Source of the DNA: Aquatica leii
Lineage: Eukaryota > Arthropoda > Insecta > Coleoptera > Lampyridae
DNA: 64,000 nt
Direction: 5' to 3'
Assembly (NCBI GenBank): GCA_035610365.1
Contig: CM069434.1
Coordinates: 123,436,895 to 123,500,894, forward strand
A model generated the notes under the pieces. It saw nothing but the letters and a program-made list of their open reading frames with translations, was not told where the DNA came from and searched no databases. Shown in pieces: positions 37,273-49,019 of the stretch (position 1 is its first letter; every line of letters starts with the position of its first letter). The position numbers were made by a program, and so were the translations under genes.

Positions 37273-37882
37273 TCAATGCAAACATCGATGCAATATGCAT
37301 GGTAATCCATTTACGCTAAAATAGTTGTTAACGACACTGAAAAATTCAACTCTTGTGGTATTACTTTCTAACGACTTACAAATAAGTAGATCCTCTATAG
37401 CATGTTCGTATTGATAACGTACAAATACTAACAATATTGTTAGGTCTGTTACATCAGTGAATTCATCCATTTGTAGAAAAAACTTACAAGACTTTTCTGG
37501 TATTGTGTGAACTTCTCCAACTATTGCAATTTTGTACGAAACAATGTAGGAAGCTGCGATAACATTTTCGTTAACCGTATGTGATGTTTGGAGAATAAAC
37601 GTTTTTGTTTTTAAAAGCCGTTTTTGCGTAAAAAAATCTGTCGTCTTATTTCTATATTTCTGATGCAAAGATTGGAAATGATGAAGTATTTTAGCAAGAA
37701 ACATAGAACTGTTTGTTAAAATTTGGTTAGACAAAGCACACTAAGGACAATTATTGGAATTCATAAATCCAAAAGCTACGAATGTAAAATTTCTCTTTTC
37801 TTGTGCCTTATGAGATTTATTTGAAGATTATTGGCGCAAAGATTGGCGTACTAAATAACGCTTATTTCTATTATCTGGCATA
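37273..37882 (-). pseudogene. hAT transposase of the SCAND3/ZBED5/GTF2IRD2 type, N-terminal part
   Basis: Starts at an ATG at 37882 (MPDNRNKRYLVRQ) and soon hits a stop. The following frame resembles a BED-type finger: FGFMNSNNCP, then CALSNQILTNSSM with a downstream pair of His. 37734-37273 then gives the standard continuation: SYIVSYKIAIVGEVHTI, CKFFLQMDEFTDV (first catalytic-type Asp), LLVFVRYQYEHAIEDLLICKSL and FFSVVNNYFSVNGLPC. The remaining catalytic part is lost. Inactive. Confidence 0.8.
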
Positions 37883-39732
37883 ATTAAGGCATCAACTTCT
37901 AAACGCTCCCAATAAAGAAAAATTTAATAACAATATGTTACAAGAATTACCTCGTAACTTAAAAAAGCAGCGGCTAACTTTGTTTAATTTGGAGATTGGG
38001 TAGTAAGCTTCGTGGTGCTAAATTATAAAGCAAATTAAATAGGCCTCAAAATGATGAAAGATTGGAATGGGAGGCACTGTTTAAATATCCCCAAAGCTGT
38101 AAGAAAACAAATGATAAAACAGAAATTGTTATAACGAGTATATTTATTTACATTTACATAGCTGCAATCAAACGCTAGAACGTAGGTTGGACAACAAATT
38201 AAATTTTTTGGTTTAACTTTTACATTTCCAAAAGATACAAATTTGCATTTGTAAATTATTACGCAAATATACAAATCTCAATGATTCAGAGAATCAAAGC
38301 GCATCATCTAATAATATGTGACATACAAAAAAAATGTATAGTTAATTGTGTTAACAACCTACTATGTACGTCCAGTCGTACATGCAATCGATTGGCAACA
38401 TAAATACAAAGAATTAAAGTAGGAATTATAATACTACAGTTCAGTTTTCTTTTAAAGAATGCGATTAGCTAGTGGCACTTTTTGAAAAATTCCTAAAATT
38501 TGCTGAAATAAACAACGCCGTACATACGGTGTTATCACAAGTAAATTTCCATTGGTTCATACGATCAATGAAAGCAAATTAAATGCGCTGAGTTTCCTTC
38601 GAATTAATTATATTATTGCATTAAATGAGTTTCCTAATACTGTCAGAATTTTATCTAATTTTTGGACGGTTTGATATCTTTAGTGCAAGTGAAATAACGT
38701 CATCGTGATTTTTTCCCAATAATTGAACCAGTTTTACTATTTCCACATTGATGAAACACGTGTGGAAATCTAGAAACGCGCTAATGACAATCACGAAAGA
38801 ATTAAATTATATCACAAAAATAAGAAACCTGAACTATACCAAAGCTTTAATTTTCTATCCTGTGAACTTGATGTTAATGTACGTAGTTTTTTAAAGGATC
38901 CTGCTTTTAACCAACGCTCCATTGCAAACAATTGATAACACACAGCTTATTAAACATGAACAACTATGACGCACTGGTATTTATTAACGCAGCCAAATGT
39001 TGATTAAAAACAGTTATTGTTTTTAAACGAAATTTGTTTAAGTTGGCACATTACGTTGATACTTAGATAGTAGTAGATTCCAAGAATATTTGGTAGATTT
39101 TTAAGGTATTTAACAGATAAAAGCTAAGCTTGTAAGCTTTTTTTTGAAATTTTGAAGGCTATAATAGTTTTTAAAGTAGTATTTAAAAGTACTTAGTATT
39201 ACTTACTTGTATCGGTACAAAACTAAGAACACCTATATCTACCTATAGAATTTGAAATATGTAGTCAAATAAGCAATATGTATTAAAAACATCTTACTAA
39301 AGTGTATTCATTTTCAAAATAGAGCGAGCGTAAACAAATACAGGCGGTGTTTACGTGAACATACCACACAAAACTGTACTCATTACGCAGTATTTTTGGT
39401 TGATAGTGCTACCCCAATCGGCATTGGTATCAATTTATTGACATCTAAGTGTCACTTTTATGAAAATATCTTGATACATAATTATTGGTACAATTTTCAT
39501 AGCTAATAGATAGCTTGGTGGTTTGTATACGCTGCTATCGTTGTCAATGCATCATTTTGTTATGAATTCAACGCTAACATTGAAGCGCTTAAAGCATCAA
39601 TTTAGTTCATACAAAATTCATGGAAGCGTTATACAGGTCGGTGGTAGGCAAAAAATTAATTTGTTATAGATACAGTTCTTGGCGACGTTTTGCAGACTAA
39701 AATGTGTCTGTTTCTTTTTGCCAAATTATCCT
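37883..39732. other. AT-rich spacer, no gene seen
   Basis: Minus-strand open frame 38274-38035 has no domain. A small palindrome ATGTACG...CGTACAT is at about 38364-38384. Confidence 0.4.
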
Positions 39733-39957
39733 GCGCAATAATTACACTTAAATTTTGACCTGTAACTATTAACAAAGATCGCATAACTTAAAAAAAGAGA
39801 TCGAAAAACTTAAATATGTGATTGTTAAAATGTAGTTGTGTCAATTGTGTTAATAAAATTTTATGTATAACTTAAATATGTGATTGTTAACATGTAGTTG
39901 TGTCAATTCGATCTTTGTTTACAGTTACAGGTCATAATTTAATTGTAATTATTGCGC
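39733..39957. mobile_element. MITE-like element with ~49-bp inverted repeats and internal direct repeats
   Basis: Ends GCGCAATAATTACA...CAAAGATCG at 39733-39781 and its inverted copy at 39909-39957. Inside, a 39-bp unit (ACTTAAATATGTGATTGTTA...) is repeated at 39808-39846 and 39870-39908 with one mismatch, period 62. 225 bp, non-coding. No target duplication found. Confidence 0.75.
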
Positions 39958-40234
39958 TTAAAAAATGCTGCAAGAACAAACGTAGAGTGTGGTACAATCC
40001 ATACATTTTTCTCAAACAAAAAAAATATTGTGATTTTGTTTATTTAAAAAAAAATTGTATAAAATATTTTCATTATGAGACATTTGTAAATTTTTGTTAA
40101 AACAAAAAAGTTGACAAACTAGTCGACGTAATCCATTAATCAACTTTTTTCATGTTTGGTATTAACCGACTAGTCAAAATAAAATTTATATTATTATTTA
40201 TAATATTAAAAGAGTTTACAGCAAATTAAAAAAT

Positions 40235-43140
40235 TTAAGAGATAAGGCGAGAATAAGGACGGACGACAAGAAGAGGATGCGCTATTCGCATACGCGGCAC
40301 GAAAGTAAACAGAAAATGGAGTCGTATTAACGAAATTTCGCAAAGGATCATATAGAATTTTAAAACGACAAGAAAAATGGAAAAAATACTAGAGAAATTA
40401 AATACAAAATCAAATAAATTGAACCAAAAGCATACATATGAAATTATACAAGATAAGTAAAAAAACCAACGAATTAAAACACAAAATAAAAAACTAAAGA
40501 AAGAAAACGAAGAAATTAAGAAGATATTGGTTACACAAAAAATAAAACTAAAAATACTTGAGATAAGACAGAAAAAAATTATAATACAAAAAGTAGAAGA
40601 AAAATTAACTGAACAAGAATTAGAGTTAAAACAAACAACTAGAATAATATTTAGCGAAATAAAAGTTGAAATAGATATGGGAAACGAAATCCAGGAAATT
40701 AGAAGACTGGGAAGGAAAGTAGAAGGAAAACAAAACAATAGGCAAAAATATACTGAACGTAAAACAAAAACCAGGAAAAATAAATAAATATAAATTATAC
40801 TACTCAGGAAGACATGAAAAACAAAAAGCAAAAGAGGGAGTAGGATTAATTATAGCTGAAAAGGTAGATTATGCAGTAAGTAAATTTGAAAGAATAAGTT
40901 TGATAATTATGACACCGGAAATATCATTACACGGAAGAATAAGTATAACACAAATATGTGCACCAGTAGAAGGAGCAGAAGAACAAGAAATTTTAGACTC
41001 CGTTCTACAAATACTTCTAGATAAAATTAGAGAAGAAAATGATCATGTAGTGATCATGAGCGACTGGAATGCAAGAATTGGAAATGGCAAAAATAAAGGT
41101 ATGGATTGCATGGGAAAACATGGAGAAAAAAGAATAAATAATAATGGAAAAGAAATAATAGAGTTTTGCCAACTAAATGACCTAAAAATTGGAAATACTT
41201 ACTGGAGACAACCGCTAGAGGATATATATAAATTTGTAGTGGCAGAGAGAAGCATTAGAAGTGTAGTGATTACATAGTACATCCACAAGAAATGAAAAAT
41301 AGAATAAGTAAGATTAAAATAATACCAGATGTAGAAATAGACACACAACAAAGATTAGTAACAACAATAATTAAGGACACGGAGCTAGTATAGAAGCCAA
41401 AAGAATATGAAAAAATACTAATACATAGACTAAGAAATAAGGTAACAAGAAGATTCTATCAAGAAATTTAGTAAACAGGACCAAGTGGTAGAAAATTGGA
41501 CACTAGAAAAAAGGTGGAGGACTTTTAGAGAATATAATAATAAAAGAAATAAAAAACAAAAATAATGAATTAAAAACAAGTATTAAAAGCATACTAAAAA
41601 TATGGACAGAATTCTTCTCAATGAAATTTGGAATAGTGGTAGGAGCAAATGGAAAGAAGACCACTAGAAATACAGTGGAAAATAAGGAAGTAATTGAAGA
41701 AAAAGAAACTCTAGACAATATAAACACAAAAAAACTAGATGAAGCAATGAAAAGCAAGCAGACAAGACGAAATAGAACCAGAATGTCTTAGGATAGAAAG
41801 GAAGAGAATGGCTACTAAATATATTTAAGAAAACATGGGAGACAAAAGAAATCCCACAAGAGTGGCAAAATAACATTATCATTCCAATTTACAAGAAAGG
41901 AGAATATGCGAACTGTAAAGACTATAGAGCTATATGCCTCTCTTCCACCACCTTTAAATCATACACACAAAATAGTAGAAAAAAGACTGGGAAAATACAT
42001 TGACAATAAACTTGAAAAAGAACAGACAGTATTTAGAACAGGAAGACAAACGCAGGATAATATCCACAAATTAAGAAGTATATTAGAAAAGAAAAAAAGG
42101 CAAAGAAATATTCGTTACATTCATTGACCTAAAAGCAGACTCAATACAGAGGGAAATAATATGGGATTACTTAAATTAACTAAAGGTATCAATGAAATTA
42201 GTAAGGGCAATAAGAGGTATCTATAAAACAGTAAATGGAATAGTTAAAATAAATGGAGATGAATCAGACTTTTTTCCAGATGGAAGTAAGAATAAAACAT
42301 TGTCTAAGTCTACTACTCTTTATAGTAATCATGGACAGATTGTTAAAAAAGACTAGGACAAGAACCAAACAAAGCCAGACAGGGACATGGTATAATAATC
42401 TAGTACCAATAAAAATCGACTGCCTACTATATGCAGACGGTATAGGTGTAGGATCAGAAATTAACAATAATAAATAACAAAATAAAAAAAAATAGAAAAA
42501 TATAGATTAAAGAAGAAAAAATTGTAACAACATACAAATATAAGTGCAATAAGAAAAGATGGGAAGATAAATGGGGATGTAAATAACAGTATAAGACAGG
42601 TTAAGAAGTATTACGCGTTAAATAAAACATTTTTTTTTGGAAAATGAGAAATAGACAAGAAAACTAAAATAAGAGTGTATACACAGTGATGATAGCAATT
42701 CTTACATACGCGAATGAAATGTGGGTATTACAAGATAAACAAGATGTAAAAATTAATGTGACAGAAATGAAGGTTTGCAGGAAAAACAAAGATGGATAGA
42801 AAACGAAACGAAGAAGTAAGACAAATGAAAAGAAACAATAATAATAAAAACAGAAGTTAAACAGGTTAAATAGTATGGACACATAATACGGATGATGCAG
42901 AATAGATTGGTGAAAAAGATAGAAGAGATGGGAGTAGGTAAAAAAAGACGAGGATAACCTAAAAGAATTATATAAAAAATAGAAAAAATTAGAAAAAATA
43001 AGAGAAAAGACGATAACAGAAATAAAAAATACGGGCTGGAAAAAGTAGGTATAAGAAAAAATCTTAACAGACACCCTTAAGGGAGTAAGGAGTATGGAAG
43101 AAAAAGAATACAAGTAGAAGATCTTTATTCTATTCAAATT
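40235..43140 (+). pseudogene. RTE-like LINE, nearly full length but degenerate
   Basis: A-rich sense strand. 40380-40787 encodes a Lys/Glu-rich coiled-coil ORF1-like segment ending EIQEIRRLGRKVEGK. 40800-41277 is the AP-type endonuclease: EGVGLIIAEKV, QICAPVEGAE, VVIMSDWNARIGNG, CMGKHGEKRINNNGKEIIEFC. 41870-42127 is the start of RT (KRLGKYIDNKLEKEQ, FRTGRQTQDNIHKLR), then a DLKAD segment, and 42400-42477 the catalytic box, which reads LLYADGIGV: the second Asp is changed to Gly. 42660-43100 is the 3' part (ILTYANEMWVL, VKKIEEMGVGKKRRG). Many stops and frameshifts. Not active. Confidence 0.85.
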
Positions 43141-45401
43141 GCTAATAGCATAATAATAACGCCGATGTAAAATTAAATAAAAAGAAATTACATTGAACAG
43201 ACAAGGTTCCTAGAAAACTCAATTTACCCACAGCAAACTCCAACCGGGAAATGAGAATTTAGCGAATGTCGGACACTAAAAGCTGAATTGTAAGAATATT
43301 GTCAAAATACGAAAAATGTGACACGTTATTACTAACGACACGTAACAATTTATAGATGTCGAATTGAAAACAAAATAATCTAAATACTCATTGTTTTTTA
43401 TCCATAAAACAATTTAGGATTCGTACGGTAATTAAATATTTATGTACAAGTTTAAAAATACATAATTTATAAGTAAATAATAAGCAAAATAAATAAATGT
43501 AGTCGGTAAACATTATGAAAACTTCTGTACCTTTAAATCTAACTGTTTCAGATATAAAGTTCTGATAAGAATTTTTTATAAAACGCAATATTGGCTCGTG
43601 GTAAAACTAAAATTTGTTTTGATAGTTTATTATTGAACAATATATTAGTACAATGGTTTTGATATGCAAGCATTTTATGTTTTTGTTTTGTATATGCATA
43701 CATGTTTCAATTTCATAGAATAACAAAGTTGCTGATGTATTCGTAAAAGAAACTACGAGATTGTTGCATTTGAATAGGTCAATATGAGAAAACGTCTATA
43801 TCTTACTCAATAAACATCTACCGTCTCTTATAAACATGTCTTTCAACAGTTTAATAAAACGTAATAATAATTTAGGAAAATGAAATTTACAATATATTCT
43901 AACAATGTCTCACATAAAAAATAATCTTACATAAGGTGCAAGTTTTACACACTACTAATCTGAAAACTAATATTAATTATGTATGATTTGCATAGATATT
44001 GACTATCATATTATCTTATTACTAATACTAACAATTATGTAGGTATATATAGTACATGCACTTCTACTTCCATTTTCTACGTTCAGAAAAGTGTACTACT
44101 TTACATGCATAAGGTCAATAACAATAAAACGCCTTAATAGTTCATAAATAACTACACAATCATTTGTAATGTTTATATTTGGAGTGTCCAAAAAATAAAA
44201 TTGATTGCCGTGTAGGATTTAATTATTTAAAAAAAGAGGAAATTGTAATAACCCAAAAAGAAAATTGTTATTCAATAGACAACACCTATAAAAACAGAAA
44301 TATGAAAAGCTCGAACATATAAACTGCATTTTGCACATACTCTACTCGAGTAGATTTTAGAGTTAGTTATACGATAACATTAGTTCTAAAACACCGCATA
44401 TGCACTTTGGAATGCACTAGATTAAATGCTTGTAATAATAATTTATGGTCAAGAAGTTGCCAGACCAGCACTTTTTTGTTGATTAAAATATTACTGTGTG
44501 AAACAACTCTGAGTTAATAACAGAATCGTCAGTCGCGAACGAAAAAAAAATTCTTTTCGTAAGTGTAAAGCTTAATTTAAGCTTCATTTTAATTTAATTT
44601 GCTACACGGTATAATCGGGTCGAGTAAAAGAAAAACATCTTCACTTTTTACAATTTTAAAATAAGAAGTTTCTGTTATGCAATTTTATTTTGGTTTTGTG
44701 TTAAGGATCAAAAGGGCTCGAGTACTTGGATTCTTACATTACTGGCACATTAATTAAGAAAATACAGCGTTATTTTAATTCGTTTGTTAGAAACGAAGTA
44801 ATACGCATAAAGAGAACTTAAATTAAATAAGTTAATTAAAATTTATTGAGTTGCATGAGCAGTTAGATTTTTACAATGCTGAAAATTAGGTATTGTTAAA
44901 CGTTTTATGTGTGACGTTTTGCTCAACATTTTTTTTCATTAGATAATTACTGGTTTTTTACAAAAAATATTTTCTAATTAGCAATAAATTTGTAATTTAA
45001 TAATCGATGCAAAAATGTCTTGGATTATAAAAGCTCAACATTACCGAACAATGTTTAGAAACGTTAATTACAGGTATCAAAAAAAAAATTAATGACCATA
45101 GTTTAACCGAACGTCTTCGTCAGTAAAATTTTATGAATTTGTATATGAACATACAAACTGAGGTCTATAATTGATTACCTCATCTTAAAACAACAAACTC
45201 AGTTAAGAACTAGCGATGTGACAGCTGGCAGAGGACCAGAGTGTAAAAGTGGCCATTATTTAGTAGTAAGGAAAAACAAATAACAAAAAAATATGTAACA
45301 TAGAGAACCTCTACGATGAAAGTTCAAAAATATGGATTTACACCATTATTGAATATTATAAACCTAACTAAAAACACAATAACAAGCTAAAAATTTGATT
45401 T
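43141..45401. other. AT-rich spacer, no gene seen
   Basis: No recognisable feature. Confidence 0.4.
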
Positions 45402-45595
45402 AAAAGTGTTGTGATCGATGCCGTCTTGTGGTTAATGAGCCCACGTATAAAATTTAACAAATGGGTGCTATAGAGATCGTAGCCTCTTGGTAGTTTAATT
45501 AAATAACCAATATGCTACAATCTCTATAGCACCAATTTGTTAAAGTTTATACGTGGACTCATCAACCACGATGTGGCGACGACCACAACACTTTT
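45402..45595. mobile_element. 194-bp near-perfect hairpin (foldback MITE)
   Basis: Arms 45402-45490 and 45507-45595 (89 bp each) are inverted complements at roughly 85% identity, with a 16-bp AT loop (45491-45506). The tips read AAAGTGTTGTG and are flanked by TA on both sides, as expected of a Tc1/mariner-type MITE. Transcribed in either direction it would fold into a long stem of miRNA-precursor size. Non-coding. Confidence 0.8.
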
Positions 45596-45656
45596 ATATG
45601 TATCTAGAACAAAACAGTAATATAAACTATACAAATATCAGTATAACTTTGGAACT

Positions 45657-46240
45657 ACATATTTTGGTGTAGTGTTCGTGCTGTGGGAATTTTGATCTCT
45701 GATACGTCATTTTGCATACGAGAGATTGATAAGGATTTTTATTTCTGCTTGGTGCGTTAAGAAAATTCCACGTGTGTGCTAGTGTCAAGCTCATAAGTTT
45801 CCACATTTTTACGTATTTTAAATAATCCACGTGGATTTTGAATAAAAAGATTGCGGTTTAGGATGTGGTTGTTGTGAGAAATTTGGTGAAGTAATAATAC
45901 ATTTTTATTTTCAAGCGCAATTTGATTTTTCGGTGTTATCATTAGCACATCACTTTGTTTTCTTTTTAACATATCGTAAGAAGCTGACCCATTTATTTGT
46001 GATGATGCTGTACATAGATTAATTTTCAGCAATTTTAGACAATTTGTGTTAGATGTGCCATTAGCTAATTACGTATTCGGGAACGGAAAATTGTTAGTAT
46101 TTCGTATCTTATATAAACTGTTTATTTAATTTTAGGTTAGTCATATGCACGCACGACTGAATGTACATATTATGTTTGTTGTCACAACTAAGTATAAAAC
46201 TTTTATTGCATGTAATAAGTTTAACGGTGCGCTCTGTTTT
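45657..46240 (+). repeat. Dispersed repeat family 2, copy 2
   Basis: Matches 58460-59130 in order: GTTCGTGCTGTGGGAATTTTGAT, ACGTCATTTT, ACACGTGTGTG, TACGTATTTTAAAT.ATCCACG, GCAATTTGATTTTT, GCACGCAC..CT...GTACATATTAT and TAAACGGTGCG. The minus-strand frames of copies 2 and 3 share NLFIQNPRG, which reflects DNA homology rather than a proven protein. Confidence 0.65.
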
Positions 46241-46815
46241 ATTTAAACTTGTGATATTTGACATTCAGCAACAGAACTTCTTTTAAATGTAATGTTAAGC
46301 CAATGAATTTGTTTATATGTACGAAGTGTTGCCTTATCTAAGGGGCTTGCAACATTATTGTTAACTCCGATATTTAGTGACGAATTCCTAATTGATATTT
46401 ATCTGCTATAGTTCTACCTCGTTTTTAACCTTTTTCTCTTCGTTGAAATAAATATATTCGTTGTTATAATTGTATTTGGCAATTTGTTTACCTTCAGCGT
46501 TTGACAGAAGTAAACGGCATCTGTTGTAAATATTTTTACCGTTATGGAGATTTTTAAGTATTTTATAATTAGCACAGCGAGTACTAAGTAAGAGTATTAA
46601 GTGGTCGCTTGCCTTAAGTTACGGTGACAAACGCGTTCTCTTTTGCACTGACGGATTTATTTAAACCCGCACGTGCTTTTCTGAACACTTACGTTGCACT
46701 TCAGATTTAAAATTGAAACTACAAAAAAACTAAACGTTGTAAACAATAAACTGATTTTTTATTAAAGTTGTATTGAAGGTACATTAGATTTTGAATACTA
46801 ACAATATTTTGTACT
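46241..46815. other. Spacer, no gene seen; weak LTR-like resemblance at 46600-46700
   Basis: 46630-46690 (ACGCGTTC...GATTTATTTAAA...CGCACGTGC) resembles part of the solo LTR at 455-903 (around 655-690), but the match is short. Confidence 0.3.
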
Positions 46816-48068
46816 ATGTATGACAGACAGTTTGATAAATACGTTGCCGGTAAGCTACAACGCTTAATGAAACTTTTTTTAGCATATTTTGTGTTTGAAA
46901 ATTATGGATACGCAAACATTATATGGTATATCTCGGAAAAAAAACAAGTAATATTCTTTTCGCAGCAAAATCCTACGTTATCAGATGAAAAGGAAAAACG
47001 GCAGAATATTGTTGGTGCAGATCGCAGTTTTGAAGCCGATGAGGGAGAATTAGCTGAAGAGAGCAACCGTTCGCCTGTAGAACAATATAGCAATGTTGAC
47101 CCGAATGAAATTATTGATGCGACCAACGCAGAAAACAGTAACTTTAATTAATAAAATGAGTCACCTTTAGCTTAATTGGTTTAAAACAATAACGCACCAA
47201 TATTTTCCCATTCAAAGACTCTTCCTGGAAAAATCGTGATATCCCAATTCTAGCCAGATGATTATATTTCGAAAATGAAGAAAACATCCTACGGATGTAT
47301 TTTCACAGAATTTTTCCTAAAAATTTAATTTCTCAGATTACTGAACAAACTAACTTGTACTCTGTAAAAGTCACTGATGCATCTGTCATTACCAACGAGA
47401 ATAAAATAGAACAGTTTATAAGCAATACTAATGATGATGGGAATAATGAATTTTTCGTAAGTAGACTACTAGAGTCAAAATCTGAGATACGAAAAGATTG
47501 CTGATATGAGTCTCGAAAGGTTTCAGAAATTAAGCCGATATAAACATTTTGTGCACAATAATACCTAAGCAGAGACTTCAAACAGACTGTTCAAAGTGCA
47601 ATTTGTACTGAATCTCTTTAAACATATTTGTTTAAAGACATTCATAGACCAAACGATGGTACTATACAAGGGAACTTGCGCAAGAAATTTACCATAATAT
47701 ATCTAGAACAAGCCTAATAAGTAGAGAGACAACTTTTTTTGGTATTTCAAGCTAATAGCATATTTGAATAAGGTTTTTGGAATGAAATCTTGTGACACCC
47801 TAAAGAAAAATTGCCCAAAAATAGTCCATTTAAAGCGTACAAAGCTTTGCTAAAAGATGGAAAAAGTAGTATGAATTATCAGTTTGACTTCAGCAATATA
47901 GTCATCTTGGTGAAGCGGGTAGGCAATAAAATTATGGTAGGATTCAGGTTTTCACGGGTTGCATTATTAATACTGTTTTCCATTTTGGATAATTCCCGTG
48001 TTGCCGTTCTTACTAAGTTACGCTATTGTCACACGTTACAGTGGACATCTTTAGATTCCGGAACAAAC
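46816..48068 (+). pseudogene. piggyBac-like transposase relic
   Basis: 46816-47151 ends with an acidic, Asn/Glu-rich stretch as in piggyBac N-termini. 47295-47504 begins MYFHRIFPKNLISQITEQTNLYSV and runs to NKIEQFI, the conserved start of the piggyBac transposase domain. 47505-47560 in another frame gives MSLERFQKLSRYIHF. 47811-47950 keeps LKDGKSSMNYQFDFSN and the VGNKIMVGF block. Catalytic Asp motifs are not clearly kept; stops and frameshifts abound. Confidence 0.75.
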
Positions 48069-48435
48069 TGATTGATTGCTCTTTGAAGTTTTGGTTTTAT
48101 AGACCGGCCTCCGATCGATAAAACTGGTTTCCAAATCTGCGGCAAAGGAAAACTATAATCTCGGTTAATGTTAAGATTTTTCATTATTTCAATAGATTCC
48201 TTAATTTTTTGCTGATACTGATTTGAAACATTTTTGTGTTTTGAAACATAATTTGATGACCAGTTTCTAATGCGTTGTTAATAAACTTTCAAAATCAGCG
48301 TAGCGAAACATGCATAAGAAATGCGTCATCAAATTATTTTTGAAAACAAAAATTTTAGCGAATGTTTTAAGAGAAAGAGATTTTATTTAATGCTATTTTA
48401 AGAATTGAAATAATAAATTTAACAAATATAAAAGC

Positions 48436-49010
48436 TTAAGCTGTCGCGATTATAATGCTTATGATTATATAAGCGATTTTCGGCTTAGACTGCGTCGTAG
48501 ATAAACACCTAGACTTTTTAGGCTTGGTCCTAGTCTCTCCTTGAGAGCCAAAACGAGAAGTAGAACTTGGCCTTTGCCGTATTGTCGTTCGTGAACTCAA
48601 ACAAACTGACATTTTGCAAGACATTAGAGCTTGCTTGCAAAAGTGTAAGTGACAATATTTTTATTTATATAATTAGCGATTAGCGTAATTAACAGACTTG
48701 ATCTTTCCATTACCGCTTGAATGATTTCGTTATTATTCGGAGTAAGTGTTTCTATCTTCTCCAAGAATGTTGATCTTTGTCTTAGAAAATTTAATACTGG
48801 TAGCCAAGATTTACTGAGTCTTAAACCGTCTTCTCGGTTCATATTACATGGATATTTTTTTATGTCCACAGTTTCGCGGATTAGTCTAAGAAAGTAGAAA
48901 GAAGTTCTAGCCAACACTTTAGTTTGATTAAAGTTTAGCGTGTGTCGTTGGTTCCACACGTGTTCCGACACTGCTGCTTTTGTAACTCTGCGGTGTTTGC
49001 AGTCAGCCAT
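48436..49010 (-). pseudogene. Penelope-like retroelement, GIY-YIG C-terminal fragment
   Basis: 49010-48780 reads HRRVTKAAVSEHVWNQRHTLNF, then SFYFLRLIRETVDIKKYPCNMNREDGLRLSKSW, the region just after the GIY-YIG core in Penelope-like elements. The GIY-YIG residues themselves and the reverse transcriptase are absent. 48624-48436 is a basic tail that may belong to the same element. It ends where the Copia relic begins. Confidence 0.7.
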
Positions 49011-49019
49011 ATGTTCTTT

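Noticed and set aside
40235-40831. 198-codon minus-strand open frame, Phe/Leu/Ser-rich
   Set aside because: It is the antisense of the A-rich LINE ORF1 region; the hydrophobic composition comes from base bias, and the plus strand has the recognisable motifs.
42664-43137. 157-codon minus-strand open frame that looks like a membrane protein
   Set aside because: Antisense of the LINE 3' region (plus strand reads ILTYANEMWVL and KKIEEMGVG).
47168-47190. tRNA A-box-like TAGCTTAATTGG
   Set aside because: Lies in the piggyBac relic, with no B box and no foldable tRNA.
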